From the NCBI RefSeq assembly GCF_000385375.1, contig NZ_ARVV01000001.1, positions 1,240,001-1,304,000 of the forward strand: a DNA stretch of 64,000 nucleotides, in the 5' to 3' direction. The DNA is from Methyloversatilis discipulorum. GTDB lineage: Bacteria; Pseudomonadota; Gammaproteobacteria; Burkholderiales; Rhodocyclaceae. Position numbers and translations under genes: made by a program. Shown in pieces: positions 8,096 through 14,648 of the stretch; the first letter of the stretch is position 1, and each line of letters starts with the position of its first letter. The notes below the pieces were generated by a model. The model did no database searches. It was not told the DNA's origin and saw nothing but the letters and a program-made list of their open reading frames with translations.

Positions 8096-8490
8096 TGAGT
8101 GGCTTGGACAATCTTGAGTGTCGCCTCAGCGTTTGAGCTCAGCTCGGGCTGAGGGCTCGCGGCTGCATTGAGAGGCCAGGCACCAAAGTGACCGCGGGCC
8201 TCGTTTGTACTCGTCGAAGTGCATCGCACCAGATTTCGCCAGAAACTGGGAACACCTGAGTGCGTCGGTTACTGAATGGCAAACGATTCCCTTCAGGATG
8301 ACGTGGCACGCTGCGCCGATGTTGTTCCAAGACAAAAACTGAGCTCTGTTCGGGAGAGAAGGATGTCGGGTGGACAGCAACCCACTTGCGTGGTCATGGG
8401 AATACCTCACCCTCGAGTGGCCTGGCGCTGACGTCGATGCTTCCCGCTGCCGCCCTCGGCGCCCGGACGGGCGAGTCAAACATCGTCAAA
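8096..8490. other. Intergenic region at the edge of the accessory island
   Basis: About 395 bp with no convincing gene. It contains an imperfect hairpin (GCCTCAGC at 8123-8130 against GCTGAGGGC at 8149-8157) that could terminate the minus-strand island transcript. A minus-strand open frame (8126-8479) exists but lacks a ribosome site and recognisable domains. Confidence 0.4.
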
Positions 8491-8787
8491 TCAACTCGAA
8501 CCTTCATCGCTTCCTGCCGACGCAAGCGCTTCGAGAGCTTGGATGTGAGGCCACACACGAGGATGCTCCTGCACCCATTGCTTGCCCAGAAACTCAGAGA
8601 CGGAACCGGACGCCACGACGCATGCGATCGATCCACCCTTCGCTGCTCGGAGCAAGGCGTGCGCTGAGTGCATGACCTCTTCGCTGATGACAGCCGATGG
8701 TTCTCCGGTCTCTGCGCCCCACTCGTGCTGGATCGCAGAGATGAGCTGGCCGGCGGCAGCTTCGAGCGGTGTGCGGTGGTGTGACAT
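8491..8787 (-). CDS. Hypothetical protein (98 aa)
   Basis: The frame opens with MSHHRTPLEAAAGQLISAIQ and is predicted mostly helical. There are no motifs I can assign. It starts 5 bp after a GTCAGGC heptamer that forms one end of an attC-like element (8793-8824), an arrangement seen for gene-cassette ORFs. It is in line with the other minus-strand island genes. The longer upstream frame to 8829 would read through the attC-like element and is not preferred. Confidence 0.45.
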   Translation of the reverse strand: MSHHRTPLEAAAGQLISAIQHEWGAETGEPSAVISEEVMHSAHALLRAAKGGSIACVVASGSVSEFLGKQWVQEHPRVWPHIQALEALASAGSDEGSS

Positions 8788-8792
8788 GCGAT

Positions 8793-8824
8793 GCCTGACG
8801 TCCGAATTCACCAGCCTGTTAGGC
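8793..8824 (-). repeat. attC-like junction element 1
   Basis: GCCTGAC at 8793-8799 and GTTAGGC at 8818-8824 are facing integron-type core heptamers (GTTRRRY form, one mismatch pair). Between them lies CCGAATTCACCAGCCT at 8802-8817, which matches 14 of 16 bases of the element at 11780-11795. The site fills the space between the stop of the HEPN-like gene (8848) and the start of the 98-aa gene (8787). At 32 bp it is shorter than a canonical attC, so it may be a decayed or atypical site. Confidence 0.4.
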
Positions 8825-8847
8825 GTCACTTCGCGGCGGCTCGCGGT

Positions 8848-9843
8848 TTAAAGTGAGTCAAGCCAATCTTTCAGACCTGAAACCGCATTCCACCAACCTT
8901 CGACTGTTGCCTGACCTGCTATTTGCAGATTGCCGCTGTCATCCCTGTACTCAAGCATGCCGCGATGTGCGATCTTGTTGCGGCACCGGAATAGCAGGTC
9001 GATCATTTGGTAGTTTCCCGAGTGCTCCCTCTTGAAGCTTCGACCAAATGCCTCGGTCGCGACAACATCCAGCAGTTCAAGTACTCGCACCGACACCTTT
9101 GCCTTGTCTTCCAGGTAGTCGAACGCCGCGCCAGCTGGTGACGAAGCGGCGAAGAACTTCCGCTTGACCATCACCTCGCAGCAAATCGCCAGCTCAAGCA
9201 CGGATCGGCGCAAGTTCCGCTCGTGCCACGCTGTCTTGGCGTCGGCCAGAAGCGTGAGTGCAAGCGTGGGTTCCGCGGGAGAAGCCAGGAACGCCTCCAG
9301 ATCAGGCAGATCGGACGGCTTGAACCGCTTGGTGCCCAACTCGCCGCGCGCTCCGGGGACAGGATGCGCGACGGCTGTTCGTGTCCCACCACGAAGTTCT
9401 TTACCTTCGCTGTCAAACCACGTGGGGTTGTGGAGACTGTGCTCCCATCTCGGCACCAACTGAACTTGCGGCGTGCCAAGGTGGTAACGGAAGAACAGCA
9501 AAAATCGGTTGGTGACCGTGTAGGCAATCTCCTGGAATGCCGGCAGACGCTCACGCAGGTAGGCCCCTTGAAAGGTCAGATCAGTCATTCCGTCCGGAGT
9601 TTGGACTGGAGGCGGGGGGTGATCGGCTTCCTCCCGCGTGACCACGACAGTCAGCGAGTCCACAGATGTGGTCTCGTCGGTCTCGTCTGCGCCCCGGGTA
9701 CTCCAGCCCTCGGATGGGTGAACCGTCACCCGAACGTCGAAGCTTGCGATCTTGGCATTCAGGCGGGCCGCTTGTCCGCGTGGCCAAGTGATGAGGCAAG
9801 GTGAGTAGGTCTCTACTCGGAACATTGCGGAGAGGTGGGGCAT
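8848..9843 (-). CDS. HEPN-like domain protein, function unknown (331 aa)
   Basis: The C-terminal 140 residues are helical and carry R288-N-K-I-A-H293, the Rx4H form of the HEPN ribonuclease motif. They are preceded by LELAICCEVMVKRKFF and FKREHSGNYQMIDLLF, typical of HEPN helices. The N-terminal 180 residues are beta-rich and unrecognised. The ATG at 9843 is chosen because the sequence just upstream (9849-9855) is a GTTAGGC core heptamer on this strand, so translation from the earlier in-frame ATG would run through a cassette-type junction. HEPN proteins are common in toxin-antitoxin and anti-phage systems but also in housekeeping proteins. Role here is inference. Confidence 0.6.
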   Translation of the reverse strand: MPHLSAMFRVETYSPCLITWPRGQAARLNAKIASFDVRVTVHPSEGWSTRGADETDETTSVDSLTVVVTREEADHPPPPVQTPDGMTDLTFQGAYLRERLPAFQEIAYTVTNRFLLFFRYHLGTPQVQLVPRWEHSLHNPTWFDSEGKELRGGTRTAVAHPVPGARGELGTKRFKPSDLPDLEAFLASPAEPTLALTLLADAKTAWHERNLRRSVLELAICCEVMVKRKFFAASSPAGAAFDYLEDKAKVSVRVLELLDVVATEAFGRSFKREHSGNYQMIDLLFRCRNKIAHRGMLEYRDDSGNLQIAGQATVEGWWNAVSGLKDWLDSL

Positions 9844-9848
9844 GTGAC

Positions 9849-9855
9849 GCCTAAC
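9849..9855 (-). repeat. Isolated integron-type core heptamer (GTTAGGC)
   Basis: On the minus strand GTTAGGC lies 5 bp upstream of the HEPN-like start. The flanks AACGAC/GTCGTT (6-bp arms, the right arm running into the heptamer) give a larger imperfect hairpin reaching to about 9933. The opposite-side heptamer is poorly conserved, so this is a weak attC candidate. Confidence 0.3.
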
Positions 9856-10030
9856 GACGCTGTAGAAATACCCCATCTCGGGGCAAGCGCTTGCACCCGG
9901 CCTTCGCCGGATCGAAGTCGTTCATCCTCATTTCAGCCTTCCAACCTTCGCTTCATCGCCGTCCCCTGACGTGTGCCGTGGCTGATGCCGGACGCCCGTG
10001 CAGCGGGCGCCATTCGGCCCGCTAGCTTAC

Positions 10031-10310
10031 CTAATTCGCGTATCCGTGGCGCCCGAGCTTTTCGATGTTGTGCACCTCGCAATACAGCTTCCACTGTCCA
10101 TCGACCTTCTCGCGCCCGCGCAGCGTGAAGCGGGCGAGCCGCTTGTTGTGCCGCGGGTTGCCGAACACCGGCTCGACGGTGGCGAAGCGCGCGGCGATCG
10201 TCCGTTTGCCCTCAGTGGAACCGCTGCGCCGCTTCATCCGCTCGGTGTGTGATTCGGTGTGGCCTTGCTTGCCGCGGAACACGAGACAGGTCGCCCTTCA
10301 TGGCCAACCG
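10031..10310 (-). pseudogene. IS1182-family transposase, 3' remnant
   Basis: The frame 10031-10282 encodes the C-terminal end of an IS1182-type DDE transposase: HTERMKRRSGSTEGKRTIAARF, then FATVEPVFGNPRHNKRLARF, FTLRGREKVDGQWKLY and VHNIEKLGRHGYAN. A stop codon interrupts the frame about 30 bp further upstream (around 10300), and no N-terminal half or catalytic Asp region is present. It is therefore a decayed fragment. It lies between two island genes in the 9844-10528 gap; the remainder of that gap (9856-10030 and 10311-10528) shows no gene. Confidence 0.75.
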
Positions 10311-10528
10311 GGTCACCCCCACGTGGACGAATGCCGATAACCCTTCCGGCAGCAGCACGTGTGCCGCTTGTATCGATTGGCGCTCCCCGCGCAGATTCCA
10401 TGTCAGCACGGGTCACTCTGAACCCGAAACAGATGCCGGATATACGACTGCAAGTGATCTGTCCGGGAAAACCAGACCATCAGTCAGTCTTGATTTTGGG
10501 GGAAGTCCATATACGAATGGTCAGCCGC

Positions 10529-11755
10529 CTACGCGCCATTCTTTCTATATGTGATCACCTTACCGACAATGCCGATAAAGGCATCAATGTGCTCATGTGG
10601 AGCCTTATCGTTGCAGAGAGGGCATCCATCGTGCTGCGTGAGGTCTAGGCCAACGCCACAAGGATCCGTGGTCTTCTCAATAGTTAGTATTCGTTTCGAT
10701 TTTTCTTTTGATGTCTCCGTTATGCGCAGGCGCTGCCAGTAACTTTCAAGCTCGTCATCCTTTAGGATCTCAAGATCGGTCATCACCCTCGAGCACTTCT
10801 TCGCACATACGTCCTTTAGCTCCGACTGGAGATATCCAGCGACAGGTTCTAGAATGATTTTTCGCATTTCCGGCGTGTATGATCTGCCATCAACGTCGTC
10901 CCATACAGAGGCAAGCAAATTACCTACCGCTTCTTCGCCAAAGCGGTCCAATGAGGCAAGCAGGAGATAAGAGATCGCGCGGATAATTGGCTCTTGCCGG
11001 TACCCTCTCTCACTTGCCCTGAGAACCAAATAGAAGAAGTTAATCAAGCCATTGCATAGAGCTGCGGCCAGTACGTTGTCCGGAACGATTGCCGCCCACG
11101 CTCGGGAATTTAGATCACCATTCGCAAGTTCTGATGCTGCCAGTGCAAACAGGGCCTGCTCATCAACCTCTATTGAACTTCTCTCGCGCCAAAGCCTTTC
11201 AAGTGCCGGCTCATCAGTGAATGTTGCGTAGTCCCACAGTCTTGACTTAGCAACCTCAAGGCGACCCTGGGGGCTCAAGGCCTTTGAATACAGGCGCACT
11301 ACCGCCAGAGGATTCTTTGAGCACAGGTTTTCCAACTCCGTGCGTTCCCAAAGCTTTACGACGGGTCTCCTGTTGGTCCGTTGCCACTCTTTAACCCAAT
11401 CTCTAGTCGGATTGGAGAAGTTCGAATTCGTCGCGACTACCAATACTTCTACGTCTGCCTTCCCCGCAGCGTTTAGAACTGCGTCCCGCACAGCTGACGG
11501 TTCGACTGTTCCAGATCGCCCCTTTGCCTCAACCCACCACACCTGTTTTGATAGCGTGCCATCGGGCGATGGCGTAAAGAAGACAAGTTCTAGATCTCTC
11601 CCCTGATCTGAAGTGCCCGCTCCCTTTCCGCCAATACGCCACTCCAATTCCTTTGCGCCCATCGATTCAAAGAGCCAATACAAGAGCTCTTCAAGGCTGG
11701 AACCCTTAATGTCTGCCCACGGTATTTCCGAGGGCAGGATTAGTGGATGTGCCAT
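10529..11755 (-). CDS. Mrr-like restriction endonuclease-fold protein (408 aa)
   Basis: The first 130 residues fit an Mrr_cat/PD-(D/E)xK nuclease: a helix with SSLEELLYWLFESMGAKELEWR, then D50-Q-G-R-D54, the E76-A-K78 pair in WWVEAKGR, and LVVATNSNFSNPTRDW. Catalytic Asp, Glu and Lys are thus in place. Residues about 170-330 are helical and unrecognised. The last 50 residues contain a possible metal site (C-x2-C in CPLC followed by HEHID). GC content is lower than in neighbours, a sign of transfer. The start lies 15 bp past an attC-like element. Mrr-type enzymes cut modified DNA; no partner gene is obvious. Confidence 0.7.
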   Translation of the reverse strand: MAHPLILPSEIPWADIKGSSLEELLYWLFESMGAKELEWRIGGKGAGTSDQGRDLELVFFTPSPDGTLSKQVWWVEAKGRSGTVEPSAVRDAVLNAAGKADVEVLVVATNSNFSNPTRDWVKEWQRTNRRPVVKLWERTELENLCSKNPLAVVRLYSKALSPQGRLEVAKSRLWDYATFTDEPALERLWRERSSIEVDEQALFALAASELANGDLNSRAWAAIVPDNVLAAALCNGLINFFYLVLRASERGYRQEPIIRAISYLLLASLDRFGEEAVGNLLASVWDDVDGRSYTPEMRKIILEPVAGYLQSELKDVCAKKCSRVMTDLEILKDDELESYWQRLRITETSKEKSKRILTIEKTTDPCGVGLDLTQHDGCPLCNDKAPHEHIDAFIGIVGKVITYRKNGA

Positions 11756-11770
11756 AACTCTTCCTTAGGC

Positions 11771-11837
11771 GGCTAATTTCTGAATTCACCGGCCTGCGCG
11801 GCATTTTGCGAAGGTCCGGTGGAGTGATAGGTTAGGG
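11771..11837 (-). repeat. attC-like junction element 2
   Basis: On the minus strand CCCTAAC (11831-11837) begins and ATTAGCC (11771-11777) ends a 67-bp element located between the stop of the PIN-like gene (11865) and the start of the Mrr-like gene (11755). The inner arms CACCGGCCT (11787-11795) and AGG-T-CCGGTG (11812-11821) pair with one extrahelical base, as in folded attC sites. The 16 bases at 11780-11795 recur at 8802-8817. Core heptamers are not perfect, so the integron origin is an inference. Confidence 0.45.
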
Positions 11838-11864
11838 ATATGTCCGACATCGAATTTCAGGTGG

Positions 11865-13163
11865 CTAGATGAGCGATCGAAGCGCCTTGTACTCACGGCG
11901 GATCAGCCGATGAATAATCAGTCGTGTGGGTTTTGGGCGCGAAAGACGTTCTGAGCGAACGGGGTCACTGTATAGATGATCGATCTCATTCTGACATCCA
12001 TTCTGTTTGAAGTAATCTCTAGTGTTGATTGAGGAAATTGGAGCGAATGCTCCCGATTCTTTATTGAACATCACACCCTTTACAGGATAGTGTTCCAACA
12101 GTTCCCGCAAACCAGCGTCAAAGGTAAGAAACATGGGAATGAAGTATCTTCCTTCCCCGCCAGCAACGATAAGCTTCTCCATGAACCTCGGAGCCGCCAT
12201 GTCCCAGGCAATGTTGTCTAGCTTCTTCAGAAGTCCCTTTTTCCCACATCCTTTCTTGATTTTCTCCAGGGTGGCCATGGTGTTGCGGTTGTTGAAGTAT
12301 TTATGGGCGATTATGGCTTCGCGGTCGAAATAGGCGCCGACGACCTCATGAATGAATTTGAAGTATTCGCCCATTTTGTATCTCGCGCTTTTGCCGGATG
12401 ACAGTTGTATCCGCACCATGCCAATTAGCTGTAGAAGAATCATCTTTTGTACAAGCACAAAATTGAGGATGTGGTCTCTCCCAATCTCGGATGCATAGAA
12501 GTCATAGGTAAAGTCAATTGCGTGGCGAGCCGCCTGCCGGTAAGTGAACTGGGGGCGCGGGTTGGAAGTCCTTCTGTACTCCTTACAGTCAATGCTTCTG
12601 AATACCTGCAAACTGACCAGATTTTGTCGGAAGCCCTTTGCTAAAGATCTCCAGAATGCTCTCTTTGATGTAGCGTTCCGCTCAATCTGCGGAAAAACGT
12701 TTTTTACGTTTTCGGCCATGTAGAAGAGGTGATCGAAATTGAGATCGTCGTGCAGGATGTTATCGACGAGCGCTACTAGTCTGGGCTGAATATTGCCGAG
12801 TGGTTCTCCGCGCACAAGTTTGTTTACATACGTTGCAATGTTCGTATCAAACATCAATGTGTAATCAATGCGGAACTTGAAATCCTCGCCGGACGAAAAC
12901 ATCTCGAAAAGAAGCTCATCATCCAAAAAGTACATCTTCTCGGTCGAGAAATATGGCACCAGAAAATTGTTTGGTTTAGCGCTGTATTTCTTTAGCCACG
13001 GAGGCAATACGACCTTATCGTAGTTACTTAGCGAAACCATCGCAGAAAGGCGAGGATGCTTCCTTTGCAAGAGAGTCCAAGCCGAGACCGCCGCGGACGG
13101 ATCGTCAGCCTTTGAAAGCATGTACATACATGCTTTAACTTCCTCTTGATCAAATTCATTCAT
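11865..13163 (-). CDS. Large protein of unknown function with PIN-like hallmarks (432 aa)
   Basis: No known full-length family is recognised. Two segments look like the ends of a PIN nuclease core: YTLMFDTNIATYV, with Asp106 after a hydrophobic strand, and FIPMFLTFDAGLRELL, with Asp349 before a helix. The roughly 240 residues between them are long for a PIN domain and mostly helical, so an insertion or a different fold is possible. The C-terminal 30 residues are basic. The gene is AT-richer than the host, and AGGA lies eight bases before the start at 13163. A LexA-type box lies 146 bp upstream. The nuclease role is inference. Confidence 0.55.
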   Translation of the reverse strand: MNEFDQEEVKACMYMLSKADDPSAAVSAWTLLQRKHPRLSAMVSLSNYDKVVLPPWLKKYSAKPNNFLVPYFSTEKMYFLDDELLFEMFSSGEDFKFRIDYTLMFDTNIATYVNKLVRGEPLGNIQPRLVALVDNILHDDLNFDHLFYMAENVKNVFPQIERNATSKRAFWRSLAKGFRQNLVSLQVFRSIDCKEYRRTSNPRPQFTYRQAARHAIDFTYDFYASEIGRDHILNFVLVQKMILLQLIGMVRIQLSSGKSARYKMGEYFKFIHEVVGAYFDREAIIAHKYFNNRNTMATLEKIKKGCGKKGLLKKLDNIAWDMAAPRFMEKLIVAGGEGRYFIPMFLTFDAGLRELLEHYPVKGVMFNKESGAFAPISSINTRDYFKQNGCQNEIDHLYSDPVRSERLSRPKPTRLIIHRLIRREYKALRSLI

Positions 13164-13619
13164 TGGCTAGTCCTACGAGCAGCGCCCGCAATATCCCCAA
13201 CTTTGTTTTCCGGCGCAGTTTTGCCCCATAACTACGGATGCTGCCGGGTTAACATGCCGCGATGATCGTTCTGAAACGCGCTCCAATTTGGCGTTTCGGT
13301 CCGTCATTCTGTATGTCCATACAGCATTAAACAACGACAAGAAGCTCCACCTCTTGCTTGCCGTCTTTGAACCCCATCCGCCCGCCTGATTGCGGGCGCA
13401 AAAGTACGTCATGTGCATCACACCATATGAATGGGATCTCTCCGTGGCGACGGGGCGGGCGGGTGGATCGGGCGCGTGCGCCGCGTCCTGCGTCGGTCGC
13501 AACGCGGGCGGGGAGAAGTTTGCGTTTCTTGCGCAGGGGCGAGGGGCGAGAACGGCATGTCCGTGCCCCGCGGATCACGCGATGCGATCGGGTACAGGGC
13601 TGCGCGCAGCCCTGCCTCC
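13164..13619. other. Intergenic region at the upstream edge of the island
   Basis: A 456-bp stretch with no convincing gene. It contains the LexA-type box at 13309-13324. A 44-codon minus-strand frame (13173-13307) begins two bases after the box but has no ribosome site. Several larger frames on both strands here have neither ribosome sites nor recognisable domains. Confidence 0.45.
13309..13324. promoter_or_regulatory. LexA-type SOS box
   Basis: CTGTATGTCCATACAG is a perfect inverted repeat and matches the CTGT-N8-ACAG LexA consensus of beta- and gammaproteobacteria exactly. On the minus strand a TTGTTT with a CAGAAT 17 bp later would place the box across the promoter, the usual repression geometry. 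The nearest gene in that direction is the PIN-like gene at 13163. Confidence 0.6.
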
Positions 13620-14648
13620 TCACCCCTGCCGCAATTCCTGACTCAGCTGATACACCGCCATCGCATAGAAGTACGAGCGGTTGTAGCGGGTGATCGCGTA
13701 GAAGTTGCGGAAGCCGAGCCAGTATTCGGTCTGGGCGTCGGGGGTGACGAGGTCGACCAGGGTGGCGGGTTTGGCGATCAGGTCGCCGCCGCGCAGCGGG
13801 CGGGCGCCGGCGGTGTCGAGGGTGGCGGTGTCGATCGATGGTTCGACGCCGGCGGCGACGAGCGGGGCGGCGGCTTCGTCGGTGATGCGGATGCGCTGGG
13901 CCACCGGTTCGCCGCTTTCCCAGCCGTGCGCGGCGAGGTAGGCGGCGACGCTGCCGATGGCATCCACCGGGCTGTTCATCAGGTCGGTGCGGCCGTCGCC
14001 GTCGAAGTCGACGGCGTAGCGGCGCCAGCTGCTGGGCAGGAACTGCGGGTAGCCGAGTGCGCCGGCGTAGGAGCCGCGGAAGTCGGTGACGTCGCGGCCC
14101 TGCTCACGGGCGAGCAGGAACAGTTCGCCCAGTTCGCGGCGGAACAGTTCGGCGCGCGGCGGGTAGGTGAAGCCCAGCGTCGACAGCGCGCTCAGCAGTT
14201 CGAAGTCGCCGGTCTGGCGGCCATAGATGGTTTCGACGCCGATGATGGCGGCGACCACTTCGCGCGGCACGCCGAAGGTCTGTTCGGCGCGCTCGAAGGT
14301 GGCGGCGTGTTCGGCCAGGAAGTCGCGGCCGGCGCGGATGCGCAGCGGTTCGACGAAGCGGCTGCGGTAGCGCGTCCACGATTTCACTGCCGGGCTCGAC
14401 GGCGGACGGATGAGCTGGATCACGCGCGGCAGCAGCCGTGCTTCGGCGAAGCGCGCCAGCAGCTGCGCTTCGTCGAAGCCGTGCGCGGCGGCCAGTTCGG
14501 CGCAGAAGGCGCGCACGTCGTCGCGCTCGGCGAAGTTGTCCGGCGTGGTGCTGATCTGTGCCGGCAGCTGCGGCGACAGCAGCAGGGCGCCGGCACCGGT
14601 CAGGAAGTGACGGCGGGATGCGGAGTGAGCAGTGAAGCGGGCGGTCAT
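13620..14648 (-). CDS. mltB: MltB-type lytic murein transglycosylase (342 aa)
   Basis: It cleaves the MurNAc-GlcNAc bond of peptidoglycan, leaving 1,6-anhydro ends. The MltB/SLT_2 fold is clear: VPREVVAAIIGVETIYGRQTG with catalytic Glu139, GALGYPQFLPSSWR, the DFDGDGRTDLMNSPVDAIGSVA segment, and the C-terminal NFYAITRYNRS. The N-terminus is S-R-R-H-F-L followed by a hydrophobic stretch, a Tat-like signal with no lipobox, unlike lipoprotein MltB of E. coli. Its ATG overlaps the stop of the upstream transglutaminase gene (ATGA), so it is the last gene of the moxR operon. Confidence 0.88.
   Translation of the reverse strand: MTARFTAHSASRRHFLTGAGALLLSPQLPAQISTTPDNFAERDDVRAFCAELAAAHGFDEAQLLARFAEARLLPRVIQLIRPPSSPAVKSWTRYRSRFVEPLRIRAGRDFLAEHAATFERAEQTFGVPREVVAAIIGVETIYGRQTGDFELLSALSTLGFTYPPRAELFRRELGELFLLAREQGRDVTDFRGSYAGALGYPQFLPSSWRRYAVDFDGDGRTDLMNSPVDAIGSVAAYLAAHGWESGEPVAQRIRITDEAAAPLVAAGVEPSIDTATLDTAGARPLRGGDLIAKPATLVDLVTPDAQTEYWLGFRNFYAITRYNRSYFYAMAVYQLSQELRQG

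Noticed and set aside
8126..8479. Minus-strand frame of 117 residues at the island edge
   Set aside because: No ribosome site, no domain and an Arg-rich start. Only the GAACHVILKG part looks protein-like. Not enough to call a gene.
10212..10409. Minus-strand frame overlapping the IS1182 remnant
   Set aside because: It is a different frame over the decayed transposase and adjoining sequence; only the 10031-10282 frame has the transposase motifs.
13173..13307. 44-codon frame starting two bases after the LexA box
   Set aside because: The start would lie at or before the transcription start, with no ribosome site, and the residues show no recognisable pattern.
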